Translations under genes and position numbers: made by a program
Notes under the pieces: model-generated
What the model saw: the letters and a program-made list of their open reading frames with translations, nothing else
Databases searched by the model: none
Told to the model about the DNA's origin: nothing
NCBI GenBank assembly: GCA_031308135.1
Contig: JAHLJT010000631.1
Span: 263,332,925 to 263,396,924, forward strand
Length of the DNA stretch: 64,000 nt
Reading direction: 5' to 3'
DNA from: Acheta domesticus
Taxonomy: Eukaryota; Arthropoda; Insecta; Orthoptera; Gryllidae
Part shown: piece after piece, positions 1 to 9,985 of the stretch
How positions within the stretch are numbered: the stretch's first letter is position 1
How the letters are laid out: each line of letters opens with the position of its first letter

Positions 1-1013
1 AGGAGGCGCGGCTTGTCCCGGATAGCGCAGCCATCATGAAGAGAAGTTACGTGTCGCTTGAGTCTCTAACGCTGCAATTGGAGCGTTGTTCTAGAACAGG
101 GCTGGCCAACTGGCGGCGCGTGGTGCCATTTAGTGGTGTTTATTTAGTGCCATTTAGTGCCATTTAGTGTGGCCCGCGAAAGGGTATTGGTGAAAAGTGA
201 AAATTCGTCGTATCTATGCCGTACGAGAAAATTGCTCCTAGCTCACGCGCCCTACCGGTATCGTCACCCCCTTAGTGTAAAAATCGGATAAGCTTATATT
301 TAAGAATTTTAAATTCAAAATCATCCCCTTGTGTTTCGTTGCGTTAGGCATGGTGCGGCCTGATGTCATGTATGGTTGCATTTCCCCCGCTTCTGATCAG
401 CTGCGCAAATTGCCGACATCAACAATACGGCGAACCACAAACAAAATGCAAACAAAGGACCAACCAGTGGTGCTACAGAATGGCTCTTACTTTCTAGAAC
501 TAGTTAGTTCCGTTCTTTTGTGTCATTGTGATAGCGTAGTGCTTGTGTGTCTGTGTAAGTAAGGGGTGAGGAAAGGACAAGGAAGAGGAAGGAAATATTG
601 CGCGCCACCCGATCTCCGATAATTAAGATCCGTGGGCGGCTGTTTGTTAACGTATTGTTCCAGCATTCGCTTGGTGTTGATAAGAGAAACCGCGAAAAAC
701 TACCGATCAGAGCAGCCGGCCGCTGGAATTCTCAACCACACAGCGACTGAATTCACTCTAGCTGTAGGAACTCGGACGCTAGAACCTCCCGGTCACAAGC
801 ACTAAAGAGACATCAGCTGATGCCCTGAGCCACCTTTGCCGGCCTAAGCAGCAAAAATTGCTCGTACGAAGAAGGTGGAAATTTTACTTAATTGAAGCAT
901 CCGCTGGAACAATGTTGTAAGCGATATATTCTAAATTTTACAGGAGAGGACAAAATCGATTACCTCTTAAACTTTTACTGCTATCGGTGCTATATGCTCT
1001 TCTGACACTTGTA
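1..1013. other. no gene; short repeats
   Basis: A GC-richer start contains a cluster of TGCCATTTAGTG units (about 124-172), a hAT-like terminus CAGGGCTGGCCAAC at 97-110 and a minus-strand terminal fragment of the noncoding family near 466-510. A short 5' open frame (36-170) is unrecognised. Confidence 0.4.
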
Positions 1014-1600
1014 GATGTTTTAAGAAATGTGGTTTAGAAACCCCTTCCCATCTGGCCTGAGTCAAAGCTCTGATATTTTGAAAAACATTCTTCAAAATTT
1101 GGGGGTTCTTTACATGAAGCCCCCCGGACATTTTCAAAATTGTCTCAAAAACGGCTCCAAATTTTTTCTTTAAATTTCTTGTAAGAATACAGTAAAATAC
1201 ACTTATTAAGGTGGCATATGTCCTAATTTCACGGTTAACTCTGAATTCTCGAAAATTGCAAAAGTTCTCTTCCTACAACTTCAAAATTAAAGATAGAGAT
1301 TTTTCCTTCAAATAAAAGTTGTTCTCCATATTGAGTTCTTTCATTAAGGTCATGCCATTTTTAAAAATTTTAGTCGTTTTCGCACAATATTGTGTGCAAT
1401 ATGTGCAATTTTAAAAAATTACAAAAAACAGCTTTTCTCAAAAACGGTTCCAAATTTTTTCTTTAAACTTTTGGTAGGGATAGTGTCTAATGTACTTTAT
1501 GAGATCACATAAACGTCATGTTGCTCTATTGTTTTGTTTTTTAAAAAAATACAAAAATGTAAGTTTTTTGACTTGCCTCTCACGTCACTGCCACAGCCAT
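1014..1600 (+). repeat. noncoding family body fragment
   Basis: It shares TTGAAAAACATTCTTCAAAA, GGGGTTCTTTACATGAAGCC and the recurring CTCAAAAACGGYTCCAAATT phrase with the 36.3- and 38.9-kb copies. It lacks both ends. Confidence 0.6.
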
Positions 1601-1813
1601 GTTTCAGTGACCACGTGCCAGATGCCACGTGCTCCGGCTGCCGTATCTTAGTGTGATCAGACTGTATGCGTTCCGATGTTTACTTGTGTTTCGTTGTATC
1701 AGTGCTGTCAAACGGAACACGTGCGTGCTCGAAGGACGCTTGCGCTCTGCCAGGGCCCGCAGTGCCCGCCGCGAAGGCAAGGCCGCGCTCCGATTTCTCA
1801 GGGAAGGCGGTCA

Positions 1814-2055
1814 TGGCGGGACGCAAGAATACTTATAACAAGTTTCAGTCCGAGTAGACTCTTGCTTTCTTGTGCAGTGAGCGCGGAGGTGATGCACTTT
1901 GTTTAATGTGCAGAAAATATTTAATAACAAGAAAGAGTCGACGAAACCGCCCCTTCACGCAGTTCGTCACCCGCCACCAGAGACAACGTCATCTCCATTG
2001 TAAAACGGCGGGGTTACTAATAGTTTCCTTTCCCGACGCTAGTTGCGCAGAGTAG
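1814..2055 (+). pseudogene. possible hAT/BED zinc-finger transposase fragment
   Basis: One frame reads MAGRKNTYNKFQSE, a stop (TAG where a Trp would fit), then LAFLCSERGGDALCLMCRKY. The CxxC after an aromatic/Gly stretch resembles the BED-like finger of hAT transposases and their domesticated relatives. A hAT-like terminus CAGGGCTGGCCAAC lies at 97-110. The matching right end is not found, so this is a tentative reading. Confidence 0.3.
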
Positions 2056-3269
2056 CTCGTGGCATGCTACCGAGCTCGACGCGTGCCACTGTCACCAGTA
2101 GAAGACATGGACACCACTGTCTTAAAAGTGTGAAAAGTATCACTGACGCCGGGTTTCGTAATATATAACCTTAATTTCTGAGAAACGTTGGCGATCGCTG
2201 GCGTCTAACTCTTTGACTAGGGTCCTGGATAGCAATAGACGAAGCTTTTATTACTGACGGGAAAGTTGTATGTGCAAAATGTGCATAAATTTGTACTCTC
2301 CAAATGATTTTTAAAACTTTATATTATTTTCAAAAAAATTTAGGAATTTTTTGATAAATGCAATTTTGTATTAGGTGTGGTTGTATTAGTGTGTTTTAAT
2401 ATTACATCATACATTGGATTTTACATGCTTATTATACATTTTCACTGTTTTTATTACATATTTAAGAACGCATTTTGACGTTTCCATTTTTTCGGTCTCT
2501 ATTCATCTCTACCCTATAATTTTTGAAGTGCTTTTAATACGTGCATTTTCACAAGAAAGATACGCACATCGTATTTTTGTAAATGTATATTTTCTGTAAT
2601 AGTGTCAGTGTTTTTCTGAAATAATGATATAATACTTGTCTTGATTTAGTATATATTTTGGTTTATATTTATTTTCTTAAAAATATTCATTCGAGTTATT
2701 TGTAATTAGTGTTCATGGTTCTCATATATTACATTCTCTAACACAAAGTAGAAACATGCGTTAATGTTTCCTTGGTGCAATGATCAATGTTTGTATAACT
2801 CCAGTTTCTGTTTACATGTCAATTTCCACTTAAAGTTCGTAAAAATTAATAAATGTCTCTTTATGGAATACCAACCGGTGTCTTTGAGCCAACTCGCTTT
2901 ATTCGCACGAAGTTTTCTCACCCCTGCTTCCCGCCTATGACCGAGTGACTTCGCTTTAGCTATCGCCGCGTACCCTAAACCTTTGCGAAGGCCACTCGCG
3001 TGCTCGTTCGTCTGACGGCCATATGTTGTATTGTTTTTGAAACGTATGATTTTAATCACGCCAAAGTTAAATGTAATTTTGTTTACTTTTCTTCCTTTTT
3101 GATTTTTAGGTCGACAGCGACGGCAGTCGGCTACAAGCTGCAAGTGGTTCAATTCCAATTCCCCCAAAAAAGAGGAAAAGTCGATGTACTCGGGTCAATC
3201 CCAGGGGAGAAAAATACGACGACTTCACACGAAGTGCAATTTGCAGGAAAGTGCATTCATTTTTTGTGA
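2056..3269. other. no gene recognised
   Basis: AT-rich sequence. A GTGGTTCAATTCC box-B-like string at 3144-3156 hints at an old tRNA-derived SINE. The 127-codon minus-strand frame at 2784-3167 has no recognisable domain. Confidence 0.3.
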
Positions 3270-3460
3270 GGAATGTTCCCCCACTTAAACTCAAGAACAC
3301 TTAAAAGTATTCTTGCGACAGTGAACAGTGACAATGTTCTCCCCAACGTCGAGAAATCTCGTCTTCATCTTTTACTAAAAGAGAATAGTTTTATATTTGA
3401 GGAAAAGGAAGAAAATGCGCTTTCATGTAATTGGGCAGATAAGAGACAAACTAATTGAGC
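3270..3460 (+). pseudogene. possible Tc1/IS630-type transposase N-terminal fragment
   Basis: The frame includes TLKSILATVNSDNVLPNVEK and SRLHLLLKENSFIFEEKEEN. It resembles the helix-turn-helix segment of insect Tc1/IS630-superfamily transposases. It stops before any catalytic domain, 40 nt before the piggyBac insertion. Assignment is by general pattern only. Confidence 0.3.
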
Positions 3461-3507
3461 ACTAAACTAACGCTCTGCTCCATTGTGGGATTCGCCGACA
3501 CCATTAA

Positions 3508-6424
3508 CCCTAGAACACCCAAGGTGGGTCCGTCGGACCCATTGCAGTATATTAATAGCATTTTTAGTCATTTATATCCTGATTTTGGAAATACCGCTTT
3601 TTGTATTCCTCTGTTATGGTGAATTACGTGCAATTCATATCATATTTTATAACTATATACTTTTTTTCAATGTACAAATAGCTTTATCTGAATTTATAAC
3701 GTAAACACCCATGGTGGGTTCGTCAGGCCCAAAGTGTCTTCTTAGGTTTTTACAACAGTACTACGGACACCATCTACGTTTACATGAAAATATCAGTCAT
3801 ATATTACAATTACAATGTTTTTTATTACGTTTCACTCGATTTTGCTCTGTAATTGTTACGTTTATAAACGTTTTGTTCAAATACGTTATATTGTTCAAAA
3901 TATAGCAGTACATCAATATTCTGCATTTATCGATATTACTGATGTAAATAGAGGGAACGTGACTGTCGTGATCTTTCTCTTTGAAGTATCCCAACAATCA
4001 TTATATCTCGTTCTTCTTCTTCTTATTATTATTGTTATTATTTTCGTCATGCCTAAAAGAAAGCTAAGTAAGATTGATCTGATAACTAATCTGTAAGTAA
4101 CTAATCTGATGGATTTAGTGGTGACTGAGGAATACATGAAAATGAGCCATAACAGTGTTCGGGTTTTGTGGAGTAACAAATACCGCCCAACAATATTTTG
4201 AGCAACGAGTCGAAAAATATTCGAAGATTGTTACTCTTCGAGCGTTTTGATGACAAGTCAACGAGAAGTGCTCGTAGGGCAAAATATGATATCGCTGCTT
4301 TTCGTGAAATACGGGAACTTATTAGCAACAAGCTCAGCAGGAGAAAGCTGAAATAATATTGCACTACTACAGCTCGTACCTTTCCGAGAACGCTATAATT
4401 TTCACAATTATATGAAATCAAAACCGGGTAAATATAGTATGAAATTATTCTGGATATGTGACTCCAAATACTTCATGCCTTAGAAAGGGTTACCATTCTT
4501 AGGTAAAGAAGGAAATGTGAAAGGTACAAATATTAGCTTCGAGGTGGTAGAAAACCTTTCTTCTGATTTTCGTGGCACCCATCATAATATCACTGTTGAT
4601 AATTTTTCACTTCAAAAGATCACTTGTTGAAAAATGATCTGACATTGGTTGGTATAGTACGCCAAGAAAGTCCATTCCAAGGGAATTTCAACCCAGTAAT
4701 GGCAAGAAAAGTGTTGCACTACTTTCAACAATGCACCACACAGATTTGATTCATTTGGTCAAAAACAGTAAAAACTGTATGTGACATTCATCAGATGCAT
4801 GTGACGTACAGATCACATTGTATGTGATCAGACACTATGTGACGTACAGATCAGTAGTACAGTAGTCAGTACAGATCAGATTGTTGTCGAAGAAAACCGA
4901 AAGCCACAAATAATATTGCACTACAACAGCACAAATTGGTATGGACTCACTTGATCAAATGGTTCAAAATTACAGCTGCAAAGGGAAAACAAGGAGATGG
5001 CTACTGGCTCTTTATATGTATTCTATTGAAATAGTAGGCATTTCAGCATTTGTACCATTTTTATCAAAGCATCCTGAATGGAATATAAGCAAGAAGAAAA
5101 CGAGGCGCCACAAATTTCTTACAACCTTGTCAGAACTTATTGTGCCACAAATAGAAGGTGAAAGCAAGGACTTCATAAGACAATTATTCAGTCAATGCTG
5201 AGCATTCTTCCATAGGGAACACAAATCATCCCCAACTTGTACATGGAACCAGCAAAAAATAAAAGATGTTATTTATGTAATCCAAAACTTAGTAGAAAGC
5301 AAACGGCTGTGCGTGGTAAATGTAAACAAAATGCCTGTAATGAACATGCAAGAAGATGTAACAAAAGTAATAAGTAAATTTACATGTTTTCCTCTGTATG
5401 TTTTTGCAAACTACAATAAGTGATTTAAATAACGTAACAATATGGTATTAAGTAGATTAAATTTTATATTTAAGAATCATAATGTTTTGAAAAGTTAGAA
5501 TACTTGTAAAAAGCATGTTATCATTGCAAAAGAGTAAGTTAAAAATGGATGGGTCCGCGAGACCCACGTTGGGTGTACACGTATGTAAAATATACTGCGA
5601 GCAAATCTTCTGCCGATTTGAGAGCTCCAGGCTGAGAGGGGAGAGGGGGTTCCGTTATCCAATCAGAGGCTTCAAATTGTGATGATGTCACAACAGAGTT
5701 GCCGACGTTTACTAAGAAACAAATGAAATGTAGTAGCGCGAAGCAACTGAAAATTGAAGAGCGCCGAGCGCCAAGAGGAGCACCATTACTTGTTAGGTTA
5801 TGCATCGTGTGAGCGGTTGTGACATCTAGTGTTAAAGGCTTACTTAAATGCTGATATACTTATGACACGATGTATATGTACATCCACCTTACGGGACATT
5901 CCTAATTTTCATCTTTATGCCAATGCATTCAATAGGACGCCTCTTTGAAAACCTTGTACATAACAGGCAAAGTCAGTAACTTCGAAAAGTCCTGCAATTT
6001 GTTTTGTGTGAGTGTGAACGTTCTGTAAAGGTATGTGTTCAAACCAAGATGTCTTGCTTTTAGATACTTCCCTCTTATAAATCTTTCACAATGAACACTA
6101 TGCATCTTCCTTCTTAAAACGCGTATCGCTGTACTTACTTTAATCTGCTTGTGCAAAAATGTTCCGTTATTGCTGGCTTTGGCAGGATTATAGTGTAAGG
6201 GACTGCGATAAAATTGTGTAACAGAATTTCATCAAATAAACTAGTGTCAATATTACAATTCTACCAAAAATACAATAAATTGGACGTGTATGCATCAACA
6301 GCTGATCTGAGGCAAGAACGAACACGTGTCTGACGCCCGAGTAAGTGGCAACATCGCTCTCCCCCACTCCCGGCTGTCAAGTCGGCAGAAGATTTGCTCG
6401 CAGAATAGGTTGGGTGTTCTAGGG
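3508..6424 (+). mobile_element. piggyBac-like element, full length, inactive
   Basis: The element is bounded by TTAA at 3504-3507 and 6425-6428, with perfect 15-bp inverted ends (CCCTAGAACACCCAA at 3508, its reverse complement ending at 6424). TTAA duplication and a CCCT terminus are piggyBac hallmarks. The palindrome TGGGTCCGTCGGACCCA lies at 3525-3541 and a related one near 5549-5565. A decayed transposase occupies about 4049-5375. From about 5566 to 6424 there is an inverted copy of the right subterminal sequence, so this end looks composite. Confidence 0.9.
4049..5375 (+). pseudogene. piggyBac transposase pseudogene
   Basis: Fragments of one transposase can be followed through several frames. 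They begin with MPKRKLSK at 4049. A FERFDDKSTRSARR-like block lies at about 4230-4300. LVPFRERYNFHNYMKSKPGK and FWICDSK follow at about 4375-4475, then an NITVDNFSL block near 4590-4610. MDSLDQMVQNYSCKGKTRRW starts at 4941. The C-terminal cysteine-rich domain (RCYLC, then a Cys-x4-Cys and His) ends near 5360. Stops and frameshifts separate the pieces. A deletion just before LVPFRER removes the stretch that should hold the first catalytic aspartate (normally VDEQLV), so it cannot be active. The 86-codon stretch at 4941-5201 is the longest open remnant. Confidence 0.85.
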
Positions 6425-6803
6425 TTAAACGTGTGACATTTGGTTCATACAGTACAGACGAAATGCGCCACATTTGACACCACTGTCGCCATAAGAGACC
6501 GTGCTTCATTCTTGACCTCGGACGCGCCGTAGCGTTTCATGCGAGTCGCTCCGTGTGTATACTCCGATTTCAACATAGCTGCACTTCGAGGTCACGAGAT
6601 GGAAGGAGAGAGCGAAACTGTTATGCAATCCGAAGCTTCGTTAAGACTTACATTTTCGGCATTGGAGCCAGCGTTGCCAGATGATTAAATGTATGTCCCA
6701 GTACTGACCGTCAAAAATACTGGTGCTTTCTCTAAAATTCCTGGTGCCAATGACAATGGATTTAAATTCTGAAATTGTTCAGATTATAATTCTATTATAC
6801 TTA

Positions 6804-6963
6804 GATTTATTTACAGTGTCCTTTGACAGATCATCAGCTGTTACAGTGTCATCCAATAGGAAGTTTAAACGCCACCGTAGTAACATCACTGTAGTGACGT
6901 TTAATCTCCCGATTGTATGACACCGTAACAGCTGATGATCTGTCAAAGGACACTAAATAAATC
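6804..6963. mobile_element. foldback MITE (54-bp arms)
   Basis: GATTTATTTACAGTGTCC and TTTGACAGATCATCAGCTG are repeated inverted at the right end with few mismatches. A half-copy fragment (CTCCCGATTGGATGACACTG) is at about 7338-7357. Confidence 0.8.
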
Positions 6964-7417
6964 GAAGGACCTAAAGGTTTTAAGGCACACTGGAATTTCG
7001 TTTAACTTTACTCAATATCGCTACATTTTCTATTGAGAAACTTAATGGAAGACTGATACCTATTCTTTTCTCCTACAACTCGTGCTAGGAAAAGTCCATC
7101 ATATGTCACTTTTAATAGTTTTAAGGCATTGTTTTCACCAATATCATAGTTATTTGTATTATTGGTGTTAGTTTTAAAGTATTGAATAAAACATATTATA
7201 CGAATTTTAAATCGTACGACGTCAAATACCATAGACCTAAAATCCTTGCATTTAAACGTACCAGGATGCCATGGTATCTCATTGAGATCCGGGTAAAAGT
7301 AGCAGGATCCTGGTACGTGTGGCAACACTGATTGGAGCTCCCGATTGGATGACACTGTCCCCCTCTCCTTTCAGGTCGTGGCCTTGAAGTGTAGCTATCG
7401 AGCGCCCGCGGGCTCAC

Positions 7418-7522
7418 CTGCGCCCCGGAGCCGCCGAGACAGCGCGCGCAGCCGCCGCGCCGCGCGCATGCGCAGCTCCTCCTCGCGCCGGCACAGGTCC
7501 TCCAGCGCAGCCTCGCCGTCCC
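7418..7522 (-). CDS. orphan GC-rich coiled-coil exon candidate
   Basis: This 105-nt block is strongly GC- and CpG-rich inside AT-rich repeats. On the minus strand it is bounded by a CTCGCGCAG acceptor and a CAG/GTGAGC donor, with phase 1 on both sides. The only convincing open frame reads EAALEDLCRREEELR and continues as a basic, Leu/Arg-rich, helix-forming stretch of about 35 residues in all, suited to a coiled coil. No partner exon is recognised nearby, so the rest of the gene would lie in long introns or beyond the window. I do not recognise the family. It could also be a captured exon fragment carried by a transposon. Confidence 0.4.
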
Positions 7523-7554
7523 CTGCGCGAGGCCCCCATGCATTTGAACGAACT

Positions 7555-8106
7555 CTCAACGCTTTCGGAGTTTCAAACGGATATTTCGAGTTTTGAGGGT
7601 ACTTTACATGAAGTCTCAAAAACATCTTAAACGTTTTCCCAAAAATGGCTCCAAAATTTTGGATTAAACTTTGTCCTCGCATAGCGTACAGAACGGTGAA
7701 GGGAATGGTGCAGGCCTCATGTTGGTTGAAATCCCAATTTTTGAATTGGAAAAATGCAAATTTTGGGGGCGTTTTCCTACAACTATAATATTGAAGACAG
7801 GTTCCTTTCTTAATAAAAATCCCATTCCTTAAACAGGTATCTTCAAGTTCACGTTCAATTTTTCGAGAATGTACAAAATATTTCGAAATTATTAGAAAAT
7901 TTCATTACTTCAAAAATATTTCGAAAAATTTCGAACATTTTTTTCTCAATTACTGTTTCAAATTTGTTCTTTAAGTTTTTCCACAGATAGAAGAAGGTGC
8001 GCTCAAAAGTATGGCACAGGTCTCATTTTCGTTGAACTCTCTGATTTTTTGAAAAGGGCAAATTTAGAAATAATGCGAGAAAGTAGGTGCTATTGAGCGC
8101 CTCTAG
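7555..8106 (+). repeat. noncoding family copy with 3' terminus
   Basis: Body sequence is followed by GCGAGAAAGTA, the hairpin GGTGCT-ATTG-AGCGCC and TCTAG ending at 8106. Confidence 0.6.
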
Positions 8107-8107
8107 T

Positions 8108-8979
8108 TTAAAAATATATTAGTGTTCACTGAAATGAGGGCAGTTTTGAAAAAAAAAACTAAGCAAGACTTTTGTTCGGCGAGGTTTCTTTAAACCTCCC
8201 TGCGTCAGATGACAATATGCCTGGATGCATTGTCAAATCAATCCAAGCACACGCCCTGAACAACATCAAAAGAATAAGATTATCGAGTGATGCGAAATGT
8301 GAGGCCAGATACGAGTTGATACTGCAAAGGGGTCGCAAACTTTTTCATTAACAGCTTCGAGTTATTAGTAAATCGTTCCAACGGGGGATATCGCAGAAAT
8401 AATTCTCTGAGAACTTGTTACTCTGAGTTTATGAACGTTACCTTCTCCCACCATATACTTATAAAGACATTTTCTAGGTCTTTTGTCCAACATGTGAGGA
8501 ACAATAAAGAAAAGTGCTGAAATCCTTCCGTGTAAACATAACGAACACTCCAAATTTGTCAGTTTTCTGACAGCTAGTTACTTTTCTGCTTAATAAATTA
8601 TTAAAAATTAGAATCTATTTATCTAAATTCATTTTAAATTCTGTGAATACCGTGAGTCTAAAATGTATGAGAAGCTGCAGTTAGATTCACTGAAATTTTA
8701 ATTCAGAAACGGAACGCAGCTAAAAAGTCCAATCGTACCTGAGAAGAAAATGAACAAAAGACAGAAAAGCGCCAGGCACAGGAATCCAGCCGCCCTCCTC
8801 ATCGGGACAGAAAAGCAAGTCGCGGGGCGCATGGCAGGAAACCTGAAAAAGTTAATTCAATAGTTTGTGTCTTAATAAACGAAACAAACATTATTGTAGA
8901 ACGGGAGGCTGGAATTCAAAGAAAAATTATCTTTGCTTAACAATGATGTTTAATTCAGTCGTGCGCGAATCCAGAATAT
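8108..8979. other. no gene recognised
   Basis: AT-rich sequence between a noncoding-family end and the LTR; nothing further identified. Confidence 0.3.
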
Positions 8980-9495
8980 TGTAGTCGTGGCGCGCTAAAA
9001 CACGGAGACAAACATGTGGCAGATGGCCGGGTGTTTAACAAAGGGCGCGGAACGATGACGCACCGGGACTTTTCGTCCAAGAGTGGACGTGGCGTGGTCC
9101 GGCGAAGGCAATGGGGGCGGCGGGTAGTGCCGAAGGGCCTATATAAGGTCACGAGAACAATGCCTCCGTCCTCTTGATTCTCGGCAGGTTGCGCGTGAGT
9201 TTGTGCTAGTGGTGCAGGAGGGCAAGGGGCCGGCAATTCATTGTGGTAACTAGCGAGACATGCATTAGGTCTCAGGGTAGAGCGGTGCTCCGCACAGGGG
9301 AATGTTGGTCGTATGTTGCAGTGTGGTAGCCGTTCGGTAAAATATCTCTCCTAGCAGTGGGTTCTATTTATTTAGTTAATTGTAAGCAATGCAATTTGTT
9401 ATTTGTGACTACGGCCTAGTTTATGAATAAACTTACTGTTCTTACAACCCACTCTCGTCTGTGTTCTGATTACACCCGTATGACGCCACAATACA
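8980..9495 (+). repeat. LTR of a retrotransposon (solo or orphaned)
   Basis: The 516-bp block starts TGTAGTCGTGGCG and ends CGCCACAATACA, inverted ends with TG...CA. A TATATAAG box is at 9140-9147 and AATAAA at 9426-9431, the expected U3/R order. It is much more GC-rich than its surroundings. No matching 5-bp target duplication (AATAT before, TTTGA after) and no gag/pol sequence are seen, so it is either a decayed solo LTR or one LTR of a rearranged copy. A cellular promoter is the alternative. Confidence 0.6.
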
Positions 9496-9499
9496 TTTG

Positions 9500-9985
9500 A
9501 GATGGGGCGCTAATTTCAAATTGGATTTCTAGTTTTCAAAAAACGCGATAGTTTGAAACAAAAAAATTGGAATTTTCTAATGGAAAGTTTCTTTTGGAAT
9601 GAGATGTGATCAATATGTTATTATTTTAAATTTTTGATAATTGCAATTTTTTCGGCAGCTTCCTATAACTACTATATTGAAGATAGAATTTTTTCTTAAA
9701 GTTCACCAAACCCCGACCTTAAAATAACTTCATGTTTAATTCATGTCTAAAATATGAGTAGTTTTTGCAAACTTTTGCGTGAAACGTTGGTAATTTTCAA
9801 TTAATTTTAAACAGTTATTTTATCGAAAACAGTTCTAAATGTTTTCTTTCAGTTTTTTCCTAGGATGTAACATTGAAAGGCAAAGAAAGTGGTGCTGATC
9901 CCACTTTCGACGAACTCTGTATTTTCGAAAATTGCAAACAACAAAAAACGAACATTACTTACATTATTAGTGATTCCAGGGGACG
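9500..9985 (+). repeat. noncoding family body fragment
   Basis: Diverged body sequence (TCCTATAACTACTATATTGA, TCGAAAACAGTTCTAAATG) without termini, directly after the LTR at 8980-9495. Confidence 0.5.

Noticed and set aside
97..499. hAT insertion with TTCTAGAA target duplication
   Set aside because: TTCTAGAA occurs before CAGGGCTGG and again at 492-499, but no CCCTG end precedes the second copy, which lies inside another repeat family's terminus.
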